Source of the DNA: Saccharibacter floricola DSM 15669
Lineage (GTDB): Bacteria; Pseudomonadota; Alphaproteobacteria; Acetobacterales; Acetobacteraceae
Direction of reading: 5' to 3'
NCBI RefSeq assembly: GCF_000378165.1
Contig: NZ_KB899333.1
Coordinates: forward strand, 310,001-374,000
Length of the DNA stretch: 64,000 bases
The position numbers and the translations under genes are program-made. The notes below the pieces were generated by a model. The model saw nothing but the letters and a program-made list of their open reading frames with translations. It made no database searches and was not told the origin of the DNA. Below are positions 19,578 to 29,822 of the stretch, piece by piece; within the stretch, counting starts at the first letter, position 1, and each line of letters begins with the position of its first letter.

Positions 19578-21950
19578 ATGTCTATAAACGGTAAGATGGC
19601 CTTCACAACAGGCCTCGTTAGTGCGTGCTGCCTTCCTCTCTCAGCGTTGTCACAACCCGTTGTCGAGAAGCAGCATGCCTATGCTTCCGCGCACACCGCT
19701 CGTACAAAAACGCAGCGTCCAGCGAAACGCCCTAGGCATCCGCGCTCTATGCAAGCTCATCATAACGAAACGCTTCTCGTTTTGGGTGGGGGGCAAGCGC
19801 GTCAAACACAAACATTGTCGCGTTTAGCATTGACGGAAAACCCACCGGGTACAAATCCGATGAAGGCGCTTTCTAAGCTGCCAGGTGTGATGTTTACGAG
19901 TTCAGATCCCCTAGGATCATATGAGTGGTCTCAGCAGATTGTTATCCGCGGTTTTGACCAAAGTCGCCTTGGTTTCACGATGGATGGGATACCACTGGGG
20001 AACCAAGCTTATGGAAACACAAATGGGCTCTCCATTGGGCGGGCACTGCAAACAGAAAATAACGGCCCGTCAACGCTTGCTCAAGGGGCTGGGTCTGTAT
20101 CGGTTGCGGCTTCGAATGACCTTGGTGGGGCGTTGCAATTTACCTCTATTGATCCTTCCCATAAATTTGGTGTCGATGTTGCAGGTTCTGTTGGTTCGGC
20201 CTCCACATGGCGTTCTTTTATGCGGGTCAATAGTGGTGATTTACCTGGTGGAGGGCGGTTCTACGTTTCATATAATCATCAGGGTGCGAATAAATGGAAA
20301 GGGAATGGTCAGCAGATACAAGATCAGGTTAACGTTAAATATATTCAGCCTCTGGGTAATCACGTAAAGCTGACGCTTTTTGGGGATTGGTCTAAACGGA
20401 AAGAAAACGACTATCAGGATTTATCATTATCGTTGATCCAGAAGCATGGCTATCGGTGGGATAATATCACCAAGAATTATGCTCTCGCTCAGGATATCGC
20501 ACGTGCTTACCAAAATGGCACATCATTTCCGGTTGGGTTTGGGAGCCAAGACGATGCGTATTTTAATTCTGCTGGGTTGCGTCAAGATGCGTTGGGTTAT
20601 GGCAAGTTAGACATTGATTTTACCTCACGTTTAAAAGGCTCCATCACGGGTTATGGTCATATCAACTCTGGTGAGGGTGTATGGCCAACGCCCTATGTCG
20701 CAACGCCTGCAGATCTTGGTGGCTCGTCTATGTCAACGCGTACGACGGAATATGATATTCATCGCACAGGTTTTATTGGCTCGCTCCAGTATCATATCGC
20801 TAATCACCATATTGAAGGTGGTTTTTGGTTTGAAAATAACTCTTTTGAACAAGCGCGCCGTTTTTATCCGTTGTCAGAGCTGGGTGCACCATCTTCGTTG
20901 CATTGGTATAACGGTAATTCCTTTAAAACGCAGTGGGAAAGTAGTTTTAATACCAAAACATACCAAGTGCATTTGGGGGATGTGTGGACGATTATCAAAA
21001 AGCTTAACCTGACCTATGGGTTTAAGTCCCTCATTGTTGATAACCAAGCGAAGGCGATGAGCGGGAATGATCGTGGCACACCAACAGGCACAGTGTACCC
21101 ATCGGGATCATTGAGTGCTTCTAATGGCTTTTTACCGCAGATTGGCGTGCGGTATCGTTTAAATCGTCATCATGAAATTTTCGCTGATTATGCACGAAAT
21201 ATGGCTTCCTATGATAGTGCACAAACATCAGGGCCTTTTTCGACAACGGCAGCGGGGTTCGCATATTTAAAGAACCGTATCCATCCTGAAATGTCTCACA
21301 CGGAAGAGCTGGGGTATCGTTTTCAAAATAAAACAATACAAGCCTCTATTACAGGGTATTACGTGGAATTTCAGAACCGCCTTCTCTCTGTCACGCAAGG
21401 GGTTGGTATCCAGGGGAATGCTTCTGTGTTGACAAATGCGGGTGGTGTGACAACCCGTGGAGTTGAAGCGGCTTATAATTGGCGTTTTGCGGATAATTGG
21501 TCGCTCTTTATGTCCTATGCTTTTAATGATTCACGCTATGATAATAATGTTTATGCAAATGGGCAGATGAGCGCTGCTATCCGAGGGAAGAAGGTGGTGA
21601 ATACCCCGCGTAACCTTGCAAATGTGCAGCTTGGGTACGACGATGGAAGCATCTGGGGCAATGCGTTAATGCAGTTTCAAGATAAGCGCTATTATACCTA
21701 TACGAATGACCGTTCTGTCCCTGCTAATTACGTGTTTAACTTGAATATGGGGTATCGTTTCCACGGCAATGTCCCATGGATGCGTGGTTTAGAGCTGCAA
21801 GTGAATGTTACGAACTTGTTGAACAAGCGCTATGTGGCCACTGTTGGGAGCAATGGCTTTGTCAATAGTGACCCTCAAGGAACCTTTCAAACTCTCCAAG
21901 CGGCAGCACCACGCATGGTGTTCTTCACTATTCGGAAGCATTTTGGCTGA
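19578..21950 (+). CDS. TonB-dependent outer-membrane receptor
   Basis: Outer-membrane gated channel for a scarce ligand such as a siderophore, opened by TonB-ExbBD. 790 residues: signal peptide (MAFTTGLVSACCLPLSALS), a basic linker, a TonB-box-like ETLLVLGGG, a plug domain with ALSKLPGV, QIVIRGFDQSRLGFTMDGIPLG and GAGSVSVAASNDLGGAL, then a 22-strand barrel ending in an aromatic-rich strand (VFFTIRKHFG, less usual as the last residue is Gly rather than Phe). ATGs at 19575 and 19578 are both possible; the spacing to AAGG favours 19578. The ligand cannot be told from sequence. Confidence 0.88.
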   Translation: MSINGKMAFTTGLVSACCLPLSALSQPVVEKQHAYASAHTARTKTQRPAKRPRHPRSMQAHHNETLLVLGGGQARQTQTLSRLALTENPPGTNPMKALSKLPGVMFTSSDPLGSYEWSQQIVIRGFDQSRLGFTMDGIPLGNQAYGNTNGLSIGRALQTENNGPSTLAQGAGSVSVAASNDLGGALQFTSIDPSHKFGVDVAGSVGSASTWRSFMRVNSGDLPGGGRFYVSYNHQGANKWKGNGQQIQDQVNVKYIQPLGNHVKLTLFGDWSKRKENDYQDLSLSLIQKHGYRWDNITKNYALAQDIARAYQNGTSFPVGFGSQDDAYFNSAGLRQDALGYGKLDIDFTSRLKGSITGYGHINSGEGVWPTPYVATPADLGGSSMSTRTTEYDIHRTGFIGSLQYHIANHHIEGGFWFENNSFEQARRFYPLSELGAPSSLHWYNGNSFKTQWESSFNTKTYQVHLGDVWTIIKKLNLTYGFKSLIVDNQAKAMSGNDRGTPTGTVYPSGSLSASNGFLPQIGVRYRLNRHHEIFADYARNMASYDSAQTSGPFSTTAAGFAYLKNRIHPEMSHTEELGYRFQNKTIQASITGYYVEFQNRLLSVTQGVGIQGNASVLTNAGGVTTRGVEAAYNWRFADNWSLFMSYAFNDSRYDNNVYANGQMSAAIRGKKVVNTPRNLANVQLGYDDGSIWGNALMQFQDKRYYTYTNDRSVPANYVFNLNMGYRFHGNVPWMRGLELQVNVTNLLNKRYVATVGSNGFVNSDPQGTFQTLQAAAPRMVFFTIRKHFG

Positions 21951-21966
21951 GTGCTGAAGCCGTTTA

Positions 21967-21995
21967 GCGTTGCCGGTGTAGTCGGCAACGCTTTT
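21967..21995. terminator. Bidirectional terminator between receptor and TerC genes
   Basis: GCGTTGCCG (21967-21975), loop GTGTAGT, CGGCAACGC (21983-21991), then TTTT. It lies between two convergent genes; on the minus strand the stop of the TerC gene is within the T-run. Confidence 0.8.
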
Positions 21996-22593
21996 AGTGG
22001 GCAATATAAGGCCAAAGAGCATGGCAACCATGGACGATCAGTCTGATGCTAACGCAAAAAAGAACGGCTAATCCCATCCAGCTGAGCCAAGGGAAACGTC
22101 TGAGAAGACGGATCGCACTAATGGAAGCGATGATCATAATGAGAACAGACAGCGCAACTCCAAGGGAGAGTATCCACGGGTGCTCAATGGATACGCCTGC
22201 AATAGCGATGATGTTGTCGAAGCTTACAGCAAAGTCAGCAATGACAATGTTTAAAATAGCTTCGCCTAAGTAAGCCGAGCCTCTTACTCCTTCTAGGTAA
22301 TTGGGGTTTTGGAGGCGTCGTAGAATCTTCCAGCAAACCCATAAGAGCAGAATTCCCCCGAGGAGGGTCAGGCCGATTGTCGTGAGGAGGTGGCTCGCAA
22401 TCAGCGTAAGGCTTATTCGCATGATGGCGGCAAAGCCAATGCCGAACGCGATTGCCAAGGCTCGTTGTTGTTTAGAGGGTAAGTTTCGGGCGGCAAGAGC
22501 GATGACAATAACATTGTTGCCGGCAAGAGCGAGGTCGATGAGAATAGTCCCAGTGAGCCGGAGGCCCTCTTGTAAAAACATCGGAAGAGCCAC
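21994..22593 (-). CDS. TerC-family integral membrane protein (YjbE-like)
   Basis: 199 residues with about seven hydrophobic helices. Two repeated acidic-Asn membrane motifs of the TerC fold are visible: DLALAGNNVIVIALAARNL (near residue 19) and DFAVSFDNIIAIAGV (near 119). TerC proteins such as Alx and MeeF/YkoY export Mn or help load metals on secreted enzymes; the short YjbE type is less studied. The start is GTG with AAAGGA 7 nt upstream; an ATG four codons in is the alternative. Divergent from purB. Confidence 0.82.
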   Translation of the reverse strand: MALPMFLQEGLRLTGTILIDLALAGNNVIVIALAARNLPSKQQRALAIAFGIGFAAIMRISLTLIASHLLTTIGLTLLGGILLLWVCWKILRRLQNPNYLEGVRGSAYLGEAILNIVIADFAVSFDNIIAIAGVSIEHPWILSLGVALSVLIMIIASISAIRLLRRFPWLSWMGLAVLFCVSIRLIVHGCHALWPYIAH

Positions 22594-22861
22594 AACCTGT
22601 TCCTTTCATCGCGATTGCTCTCAGTAGAACCGTGCGCTGTCATTGCCCATCAAAGATGAGGTTCAGGAAAGACGAAAGAGCGCTTACGGGGCCGTATAAC
22701 ATAGATATATCGCTAAAATCCTACCGTAAAAACCTATGCGTTAAAAAGCGTAAAACTGTGGCAAAAAAAGCGAACAAAGCATGTGTTTTTTGATAAGCTC
22801 TGGGCAAAAGAGTGTAAGTTGGTTAAGCAGACGTTGATCGCTTTTTCTGCCGGAGTTACTC

Positions 22862-24196
22862 ATGGTTCCCCGCTATTCTCGCCCCCGGATGACGGCCATT
22901 TGGTCGCCTGTTAATCGCTATCGCATTTGGTTTGAGATTGAAGCTCTTGCCTGTGAAGCGATGGCCCGTCGGGGAGATATCCCCAAAGAAGCTGCGGAAA
23001 TTATCCGCACAAAAGGTGATGCTGCCCTTGCTGCCTTTTCCGATGCTGACCTTGCGCGCATTGACGAGATCGAAGCTGAAACACGTCATGATGTCATCGC
23101 GTTTTTGACATGGCTTGCTGAGAAAGTCGGGCCTGAAAGCCGCTTTGTTCATTTGGGCATGACGTCATCGGATGTGCTTGATAGCTGCCTTGCTGTTCAG
23201 TTGACGCAGGCTGCTGATATCCTCCTTGAGGATATGGACACGGTGTTGGCAGCGCTGAAGAAGCGGGCCTATGAGCATAAGCAGACGGTTACGATTGGCC
23301 GTAGTCACGCCATCCATGCAGAGCCTACGAGCTTTGGTTTGAAATTGGCAGGACATTACGCTGAATTTGCACGTAATCGCCGCCGCCTTGTTGCAGCGCG
23401 TGAAGAGATTGCCGTTTGTGCCATTTCTGGTGCGGTAGGCACATACGCTCATATTGATCCCGAAATTGAGCAGTATGTTGCTGAGCATTTGGGTGTGAAG
23501 GCGGAAACGATTTCATCGCAGGTCATCCCACGTGACCGTCATGCCGCCTTTTTCTGCACACTTGGTGTGATTGCAAGCAGCATTGAGCGTTTGGCTGTGG
23601 AAGTGCGCCATCTTCAGCGTTCAGAGGTGCGTGAAGCGGAAGAGTTCTTCCATGCTGGGCAAAAGGGAAGCTCAGCCATGCCGCATAAGCGGAACCCGGT
23701 TTTGTCTGAAAATCTGACCGGTTTGGCTCGTTTGATTCGCTCATATGTGACGCCAGCACTGGAGAACGTGGCTCTATGGCATGAGCGTGACATCAGCCAT
23801 TCTTCCGTTGAGCGTAATATCTGCCCAGATGGCACGGTCACGCTGGATTTTGCGTTGGGCCGCCTTGCTTCCATGATGGAAAAATTGGTGATCTATCCCG
23901 ACCAGATGCTCGCCAATGTAGAGAGCCTCGGTGGGGTTGTTCATTCAGGCGAGGTGCTGCTGGTGCTCGCACGTGCCGGTATCTCGCGTGAAGATGCGTA
24001 TAAGATCGTTCAGCGCACCGCGATGGCCACATGGACGAAGCTTGGGACAGAGGAAGGGAAGACCTTCCGTGAGAATCTGGAAGCTGATCCTGATATCGCT
24101 GGGCGAATTGATAAGAAAGTGCTGGATGATGCGCTTGACCCGGCACGGCACCTTCGCGCTGTTGATCAAATTTTCGATCGCGTTTTTGCTGAATAA
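22862..24196 (+). CDS. purB: Adenylosuccinate lyase
   Basis: Removes fumarate in two purine steps (SAICAR to AICAR and adenylosuccinate to AMP). 444 residues of the fumarase/aspartase fold: [20 protein letters not shown] start, [33 protein letters not shown] (catalytic His), and the signature [11 protein letters not shown] (mobile loop with catalytic Ser), then [11 protein letters not shown]. purC is 110 nt downstream, behind a weak hairpin. Confidence 0.96.
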   Translation: MVPRYSRPRMTAIWSPVNRYRIWFEIEALACEAMARRGDIPKEAAEIIRTKGDAALAAFSDADLARIDEIEAETRHDVIAFLTWLAEKVGPESRFVHLGMTSSDVLDSCLAVQLTQAADILLEDMDTVLAALKKRAYEHKQTVTIGRSHAIHAEPTSFGLKLAGHYAEFARNRRRLVAAREEIAVCAISGAVGTYAHIDPEIEQYVAEHLGVKAETISSQVIPRDRHAAFFCTLGVIASSIERLAVEVRHLQRSEVREAEEFFHAGQKGSSAMPHKRNPVLSENLTGLARLIRSYVTPALENVALWHERDISHSSVERNICPDGTVTLDFALGRLASMMEKLVIYPDQMLANVESLGGVVHSGEVLLVLARAGISREDAYKIVQRTAMATWTKLGTEEGKTFRENLEADPDIAGRIDKKVLDDALDPARHLRAVDQIFDRVFAE

Positions 24197-24238
24197 GTTT
24201 GGGGTTGTTCGCCTCTCTTAAATTATCGCGTTGTTGCA

Positions 24239-24267
24239 CCTGCTCATTTTCTTTTAGAATGGGCAGG
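24239..24267 (+). terminator. Hairpin between purB and purC
   Basis: CCTGCTCATT pairs with AATGGGCAGG (10 bp, one G-T) over a 9-nt loop; the following TCATTTCT is only partly T-rich, so termination is probably partial. Confidence 0.4.
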
Positions 24268-24306
24268 TCATTTCTGACTGCATCTCAAGTAAGGATGGAA
24301 CCCATC

Positions 24307-25071
24307 ATGGCCCGCCGTCGTCAGATTTATGAGGGAAAAGCGAAGATTATCTTCGAAGGCCCCGAGCCCGGAACTGTCGTCCAGTATTTTAAGGATGACG
24401 CTACAGCTGGTAATGGTGCGAAGAGTGGCACAATTATTGGCAAAGGTGTGCTTAATAACCGGATTAGCGAGCATCTTATGCTGCGCTTGAAGGATGTTGG
24501 CATTCCAACGCACTTTATCCGCCGCCTCAATATGCGTGAGCAGTTGGTTAAAGAAGTTGAAATTGTGCCCTTGGAAGTTGTGGTTCGCAACGTCGTGGCA
24601 GGCTCCTTATCCAAACGTTTTGGTCTCCCAGAAGGGGAACGTCTTCCACGCACTTTGGTGGAATATTACTACAAGAATGATGAGCTTAATGATCCACTTG
24701 TCTCTGAGAATCATATTGAGACATTCCAGTGGGCTCATCCTCAGGAATTAGAGGATATGCAGGCTCTTGCTTTGCGCGTGAATGACTTTCTGTGTGGGTT
24801 GTTCGCTGCCGTGGGTATTACCTTGGTGGACTTTAAGCTGGAGTTTGGTCGTCAGTGGGAAGGCGATGAGATGCGGCTTGTGTTGGCAGATGAAATTTCT
24901 CCCGATAATTGCCGTCTGTGGGATGCACGGACGAATGAGAAGATGGATAAAGACCGTTTTCGCCGTGACATGGGACGCGTAGAAGAAGCCTATCAAGATG
25001 TGGCGCGTCGTTTGGGCATTTTGCCAGAAACGGGCAACGGAGAGAATGTGACAGTGGAGAGCATGCAATGA
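24307..25071 (+). CDS. purC: Phosphoribosylaminoimidazole-succinocarboxamide synthase
   Basis: ATP-dependent joining of aspartate to CAIR in purine synthesis. 254 residues from the ATG at 24307: [70 protein letters not shown] and [14 protein letters not shown], the standard SAICAR synthetase pattern. The frame opens 36 codons earlier but that part is not family-like; AAGGA stands 11 nt ahead of 24307. Its stop overlaps the purS ATG. Confidence 0.96.
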   Translation: MARRRQIYEGKAKIIFEGPEPGTVVQYFKDDATAGNGAKSGTIIGKGVLNNRISEHLMLRLKDVGIPTHFIRRLNMREQLVKEVEIVPLEVVVRNVVAGSLSKRFGLPEGERLPRTLVEYYYKNDELNDPLVSENHIETFQWAHPQELEDMQALALRVNDFLCGLFAAVGITLVDFKLEFGRQWEGDEMRLVLADEISPDNCRLWDARTNEKMDKDRFRRDMGRVEEAYQDVARRLGILPETGNGENVTVESMQ

Positions 25072-25310
25072 AGGTTCGGGTTTTTGTGTCCTTGAAGGAA
25101 GGCGTTCTGGACCCGCAGGGCAAAGCTGTTGGCCATGCATTGGCGTCGCTTGGCTTTAAGAATGTTGGTGATGTGCGTATTAGTCGCGTTGTTGATCTCG
25201 ACGTGGCAGCAGAAACAGCCGATGAAGCCCGTAAAGAAGGCGAAGCAATGGCCAAGGCTCTGCTGGCTAATGAGGTCATTGAGGACTTTAAGGTAGAGGT
25301 GGTCGCATGA
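25068..25310 (+). CDS. purS: Phosphoribosylformylglycinamidine synthase subunit PurS
   Basis: Small subunit that bridges PurQ and PurL and helps ammonia transfer in FGAM synthesis. 80 residues, [20 protein letters not shown] with the later [18 protein letters not shown], typical of PurS. Overlaps purC by 4 nt and the next gene by 4 nt (ATGA). Confidence 0.95.
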   Translation: MKVRVFVSLKEGVLDPQGKAVGHALASLGFKNVGDVRISRVVDLDVAAETADEARKEGEAMAKALLANEVIEDFKVEVVA

Positions 25311-25720
25311 GTAAGATGACCCGTGCGGGCCTCTTTTTGGCGTCCGGTGTTGCGTTCTTCTCTTTAGGGCAGGCGGCACATGCACAGCGTGTCTCTACCG
25401 TGACGGGAAAAACGCTTGGGGCGATGTGCTCACAGAAGAAGGGCGTTGCCCTGTGTGATGCGTATCTTTCTGGCGTGATGGATAGTGAAGTGTGGTCTCA
25501 TGACTATGCTGCGCTCAACCATGACGGTGCACCAACAGCATTCTGCGTGCCTAAAGAGCAGAAGACCCCGCAGGTGCGGAATGTTGTTGTGGCGTGGTTG
25601 GGAGCGCATACAGATGCTCTGTCCCAGCCTGCGGGAAAAGGCGTTTATCGCGCCCTTCATGAGAATTATCCGTGTGGTTCTACTGTGAACACACCGGCGA
25701 CGTCAGGAGGGAAGAAATGA
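25307..25720 (+). CDS. Secreted Rap1a/Tai-like protein inside the pur operon
   Basis: 137 residues with a Sec signal peptide (cleavage after AHA, about residue 27). The mature part matches the Rap1a/Tai layout: [10 protein letters not shown], then C-x-AYLSGVMD, [19 protein letters not shown], and [16 protein letters not shown], with four cysteines positioned for two disulfides. Rap1a proteins are type VI secretion immunity proteins in Serratia; many bacteria carry related periplasmic proteins of unknown role. The ATGA overlaps with purS and purQ on both sides show it is a fixed operon member, an odd place for a secreted protein. Confidence 0.78.
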   Translation: MSKMTRAGLFLASGVAFFSLGQAAHAQRVSTVTGKTLGAMCSQKKGVALCDAYLSGVMDSEVWSHDYAALNHDGAPTAFCVPKEQKTPQVRNVVVAWLGAHTDALSQPAGKGVYRALHENYPCGSTVNTPATSGGKK

Positions 25721-26418
25721 AAGCAGGTGTCGTTGTCTTCCCAGGGACAAACCGGGAACGCGACATGGCCCATGCCCTGACGCTGGCTTCTGGCCAAGCT
25801 CCTAAGATGCTGTGGCATCAGGAGGAGAGCGTTGATGGGTTGGATCTTGTCATCATTCCCGGTGGTTTCAGCTTTGGGGATTATCTACGCAGCGGTGCGA
25901 TGGCGGCTCATTCCCCCATTATGACCGCTGTTCGGCGTTTTGCTGAAAAAGGTGGGTATATTCTCGGAGTGTGTAACGGCTTTCAGATTTTGACGGAGGC
26001 GCAGCTTCTTCCCGGCGCTTTATTGCGTAATGCAGGGATGCGGTTCCTGTCCCAAGACTGTCATCTCAAGGTAGAAGGGCGCGATAGCATCTATACCAAA
26101 GGTTGGTCCGCTGGAGATGTGTTCCGCACGCCGATGGCTCATGGCGATGGTAATTATACGGCGAGTCCTGAGATGCTGGATCGCTTAGAAGGCGAGGGGC
26201 GCGTTGCGTTCCGTTATTGCCGTGAAGACGGCCATGTGCAGGCTGATGATCCGCACATTAACCTCAATGGTAGTGCACGGGCGATTGCGGGTGTGTTGAG
26301 CGAGAATCGCCGTATTTGCGGTATGATGCCTCATCCTGAAAATCTGACGGACCCGGCCATCGGGGGAACGGATGGTTTGCCCCTCTTTAAAGCGATTGTG
26401 GAGGCTTTTGGCGTATGA
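25717..26418 (+). CDS. purQ: Phosphoribosylformylglycinamidine synthase subunit PurQ
   Basis: Glutaminase supplying ammonia to PurL. 233 residues: [17 protein letters not shown] start, [37 protein letters not shown] (nucleophile Cys), and MMPHPENL (His, Glu). The start at 25717 overlaps the preceding stop by 4 nt; the longer open frame upstream belongs to the preceding gene in another frame. Confidence 0.96.
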   Translation: MKAGVVVFPGTNRERDMAHALTLASGQAPKMLWHQEESVDGLDLVIIPGGFSFGDYLRSGAMAAHSPIMTAVRRFAEKGGYILGVCNGFQILTEAQLLPGALLRNAGMRFLSQDCHLKVEGRDSIYTKGWSAGDVFRTPMAHGDGNYTASPEMLDRLEGEGRVAFRYCREDGHVQADDPHINLNGSARAIAGVLSENRRICGMMPHPENLTDPAIGGTDGLPLFKAIVEAFGV

Positions 26419-28616
26419 GTCTGACCGTTGATGGTGAACTGGCGCGCTCCTTCGGGCTGACGGCAGAGGAATATGACAAGGTGCTGGCCATTATGGGGCG
26501 GACACCAAGTCTAACAGAACTCGGGATTTTCTCGGTGATGTGGTCGGAGCATTGCTCTTACAAATCATCACGGAAGCATCTTAAAACCCTCCCAACTAAG
26601 GCGCCTTGGGTTATTCATGGGCCCGGTGAAAATGCCGGTGTGATTGATATTGGTGATGGGTTGGCTGCCGTCTTTAAGATGGAAAGCCACAATCACCCAT
26701 CCTTTATTGAGCCGTACCAAGGGGCAGCCACAGGCGTGGGCGGCATCATGCGTGATGTCTTCACGATGGGGGCCCGTCCTGTTGCAAACCTTAATGCTTT
26801 GCGTTTTGGGGATGCGGAAAATGTCGATACACGGCGCGTTGTTGATGGCGTTGTGCGTGGTATTGGCGGTTATGGGAACTGCATGGGCGTGCCGACCGTT
26901 GGGGGAGAAACCAACTTCCACCGTGCGTATAACGGCAATCCGCTTGTTAATGCGATGACGGTGGGGATCGCTCAGAAAGACCGTATCTTCCTTTCAGCAG
27001 CGGCAGGGATTGGTAATCCTGTTGTCTATGTCGGGTCGAAGACCGGGCGAGACGGGATCCACGGTGCGACGATGTCTTCGGCTGAGTTTGATGATGAATC
27101 AAGCTCCAAACGGCCAACCGTCCAAGTAGGCGACCCGTTCACTGAAAAGCTGTTGGTGGAAGCATGCTTGGAGCTAATGGCGACAGATGCGGTGATCTCC
27201 ATCCAAGATATGGGGGCCGCTGGGCTGACTTCTTCGGCTGTGGAAATGGCCAGTAAGGGCGAGGTCGGGATTGATCTGGAGCTTGACGAAGTTCCGCAGC
27301 GTGAAGCGAATATGCTTGCCTATGAGATGATGCTGTCGGAAAGTCAGGAGCGGATGTTGATGGTCCTGCGTCCTGATCGGACAGAGCAGGCTCGCAAGAT
27401 TTTCGAGAAATGGGAGCTAGACTTCGCTGTTATCGGTCATCTGAGCGATACTGGGCGGATTACCGTGCGCCATAAGGGGAACGTTGAGGCTGATATTCCG
27501 CTTGGTCCGTTAGCCGACGAAGCGCCGATCTATGATCGTCCAGCGCTCAATAAAGAACCCCCCGCGTATCTGACACCGCCGGCAGACCCAGTTGGGATTG
27601 AAAAGGCGCTTGAAACACTGATTGCGTCGCCAGACCTCGCATCACGGTCATGGATCTGGAATCAGTATGACAGTACGGTTCTAGGGCAAACGGTGAAGCG
27701 GCCTGGGGCAGCTGATGCGGCGATTGTTCGCGTTGAAGGCACATCTCGCGGTCTTGCGATGACCACGGACTGCACTCCACGTTATGGGCAGGCTGACCCG
27801 TATGTGGGTGGTTTGCAGGCGGTTGTTGAAGCATGGCGCAATGTGACGGCAACCGGAGCACAGCCTCTAGCGATGACCGATAACCTGAATTTCGGTAGCC
27901 CTGAAAATCCTTATATCATGGGGCAGTTTGTCCAAGCGATTAAAGGGATGGGCGAAGGGGGCCGTGCGCTTGATTTCCCCATCGTGAGCGGCAACGTCTC
28001 GCTTTATAACGAGACACGCTCTGATACAGGGCTGACATCGGCTATTCTTCCCTCACCAGTGATCGGTGCTGTGGGTGTGCTGGATGATATCGCGCAGGCC
28101 GTTGGTTTAGCGATGCCTGAAGAGGGTGAGCTGCTTCTTGTCGGTGAGACATGGGGTGAGCTTGGTCAGTCTTTGTGGCTGCGTGAAATTTGCGGTCGCG
28201 AAGAAGGGGCGCCACCACGGATTAACCTCGTTGCCGAGCGCCGGAATGGGGACTTTGTCCGCCAGAAGATTCGTCAAGGGGCGATTAAAGCGTGCCATGA
28301 TGTGTCAGACGGTGGGTTGCTTGTGGCCATCGCTGAAATGGCTATGGCGAGTGGCGTTGGGTGTCACTTACAGTCGCATCCACGTGAGCTGTCACTGCAT
28401 GCTTACTGGTTCGGAGAAGACCAAGCACGGTATGTGATTGCGACGTCTCACGCCGAAAAACTGATGGAAGAGGCTGAAAAAGCAGGTGTGCCGATCCGCC
28501 GTTTGGGACATATTGGTGGTTCTGACCTTCGCTTTGCTTATGGTACCCGTCTTGACGTGAGTCATTTAAAAGCGCTTAACAACGCTTTCTTTTCACGTTT
28601 TATGGGAGAAGGCTGA
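26415..28616 (+). CDS. purL: Phosphoribosylformylglycinamidine synthase subunit PurL (small type)
   Basis: ATP-dependent amidation of FGAR to FGAM. 733 residues, the small PurL that needs PurS and PurQ (both encoded just upstream), unlike the 1300-residue gammaproteobacterial enzyme. Signatures: [70 protein letters not shown], and the second half with [10 protein letters not shown] and [16 protein letters not shown]. Overlaps purQ by 4 nt. Confidence 0.97.
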   Translation: MSLTVDGELARSFGLTAEEYDKVLAIMGRTPSLTELGIFSVMWSEHCSYKSSRKHLKTLPTKAPWVIHGPGENAGVIDIGDGLAAVFKMESHNHPSFIEPYQGAATGVGGIMRDVFTMGARPVANLNALRFGDAENVDTRRVVDGVVRGIGGYGNCMGVPTVGGETNFHRAYNGNPLVNAMTVGIAQKDRIFLSAAAGIGNPVVYVGSKTGRDGIHGATMSSAEFDDESSSKRPTVQVGDPFTEKLLVEACLELMATDAVISIQDMGAAGLTSSAVEMASKGEVGIDLELDEVPQREANMLAYEMMLSESQERMLMVLRPDRTEQARKIFEKWELDFAVIGHLSDTGRITVRHKGNVEADIPLGPLADEAPIYDRPALNKEPPAYLTPPADPVGIEKALETLIASPDLASRSWIWNQYDSTVLGQTVKRPGAADAAIVRVEGTSRGLAMTTDCTPRYGQADPYVGGLQAVVEAWRNVTATGAQPLAMTDNLNFGSPENPYIMGQFVQAIKGMGEGGRALDFPIVSGNVSLYNETRSDTGLTSAILPSPVIGAVGVLDDIAQAVGLAMPEEGELLLVGETWGELGQSLWLREICGREEGAPPRINLVAERRNGDFVRQKIRQGAIKACHDVSDGGLLVAIAEMAMASGVGCHLQSHPRELSLHAYWFGEDQARYVIATSHAEKLMEEAEKAGVPIRRLGHIGGSDLRFAYGTRLDVSHLKALNNAFFSRFMGEG

Positions 28617-28618
28617 TC

Positions 28619-28852
28619 ATGCCCATGCCCGCAACTGAAATTGAGCGCACCATTCGCGACGCGTTTCCGGATGCGCAGATTACTGTGCAGGATCTAGCGG
28701 GTGATGGTGATCACTATGCCTGTGAGGTTGTTAGTGAGGCTTTCCGTGGTGTGCCACGTGTAAAGCAGCATCAGATGGTTTACGCGGCTTTTGGTGGACG
28801 TGTTGGCACAGAGCTACACGCGCTCGCTGTTAAAACGCGCACGCCTGAGTAA
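28619..28852 (+). CDS. bolA: BolA-family protein
   Basis: 77 residues, the BolA fold: IERTIRDAFPDAQITVQDLAGDGDHYACEVVSEAFRG and the helix with VKQHQMVYAAFGG carrying the conserved His used for shared Fe-S ligation. BolA proteins form heterodimers with monothiol glutaredoxins of the CGFS type, encoded next (grxD), and handle Fe-S cluster trafficking. Only 2 nt after purL. Confidence 0.92.
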   Translation: MPMPATEIERTIRDAFPDAQITVQDLAGDGDHYACEVVSEAFRGVPRVKQHQMVYAAFGGRVGTELHALAVKTRTPE

Positions 28853-28975
28853 CCTCCTATGATGACCAAGGGGTGGTTCTCTTGACATTGCAGATGGTGA
28901 GCCCATTTGTATGCGAGATATCTTCCCCTTTTTATACGTGCTTCTCTTTCATGAGGAGTCAGAAGGATCTGTCAA

Positions 28976-29311
28976 ATGAGTGACGAAATCTTCCAAACCA
29001 TTCAAAGCCTGATCGACACGCATCCTGTGATGCTGTTTATGAAGGGCGATAAACTCTTCCCACAATGCGGCTTTTCTGCGCGTGTTGTGCAGATTTTAAC
29101 CCATTTGGACGCACCGTTTGAAACGGCCAATGTGTTAGAAAGCCCCGAGCTGCGCCAAGGGATTAAAGACTTCTCACAATGGCCAACGGTTCCCCAATTG
29201 TATGTGAAGGGTGAATTTGTTGGTGGTTGTGACATTATCACCGATATGTATCAAAGCGGTGAGCTAGAGAGTCTTTTGGCCGAAAAAAATATTGTGAAAA
29301 ATACTGATTAA
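28976..29311 (+). CDS. grxD: Monothiol glutaredoxin, CGFS type
   Basis: Fe-S cluster carrier. 111 residues: HPVMLFMKGDKLFPQCGFSARVVQIL with the CGFS site at Cys31, then WPTVPQLYVKGEFVGGCDIITDMYQSGEL, the glutathione-binding TVP and GGCD motifs. It sits 123 nt after bolA, its known partner; a TTGACA lies in the gap (28882-28887), so it may also have its own promoter. AAGGA is just ahead of the ATG. Confidence 0.95.
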   Translation: MSDEIFQTIQSLIDTHPVMLFMKGDKLFPQCGFSARVVQILTHLDAPFETANVLESPELRQGIKDFSQWPTVPQLYVKGEFVGGCDIITDMYQSGELESLLAEKNIVKNTD

Positions 29312-29339
29312 CGACATTCGTTGCTTTTATCAGAAGCGA

Positions 29340-29379
29340 AGAGGGGATGCTCCTATGAAGGGGGAATCCCCTCTTTTTG
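29340..29379 (+). terminator. Rho-independent terminator after grxD
   Basis: AGAGGGGAT (29340-29348) pairs with ATCCCCTCT (29366-29374), followed by a T-run (TTTTTG TTTTTT). Confidence 0.85.
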
Positions 29380-29476
29380 TTTTTTAGGCTGTTTCCTCTG
29401 GTCATGGGAGGAAAATCCTGTTTTATAGAAGGGGCTATCCGAATAAAGCTGTCCCGTAGTGGCTGGAGGGGTGTAA

Positions 29477-29770
29477 ATGTCGCGTTACTGGAAAGGGGGG
29501 GTGTTCCTCGGTATGATGGGGATCGCCTGTGTTGTTGGTTCTTCAGCGCGTGCTGACCGTGTGCTGACGGATTATGAAGCCAGTAAATTGACATTTAGTG
29601 CTCTTATCGCTCCACCTTCGCATTATTATCACGCAACGCAAAAACGTAAGAAAACGACGACGACGCGTCTTGCACGTCTTCATCGTAAAGGAACTGCCAT
29701 TCGTACGGTGGCTTACCGTGGGCATGTTATTTCGCGCCATAAGCGCAATACCCACCATCGCCGGGGGTAA
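29477..29770 (+). CDS. Small basic secreted protein of unknown function
   Basis: 97 residues: N-terminal signal peptide (GGVFLGMMGIACVVGSSARA), then a short middle with YEASKLTFSAL and PPSHYY, then a very basic tail (KRKKTTTTRLARLHRK to KRNTHHRRG). No family recognised. The positive charge suggests binding to the envelope, DNA or polyanions, but that is only inference. Ribosome site is weak (GGAGGGG at about -13). Codon use resembles the host. Confidence 0.55.
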   Translation: MSRYWKGGVFLGMMGIACVVGSSARADRVLTDYEASKLTFSALIAPPSHYYHATQKRKKTTTTRLARLHRKGTAIRTVAYRGHVISRHKRNTHHRRG

Positions 29771-29822
29771 TTTCTGGGGGACACTCTAAGAGGAAATTTC
29801 AGAGAGACTAAGAGATTTTTAT

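Noticed and set aside
22594-22760. Possible yybP-ykoY manganese riboswitch ahead of the TerC gene
   Set aside because: TerC genes often carry one, but the conserved opening of that riboswitch is missing; only a weak likeness near the start codon remains.
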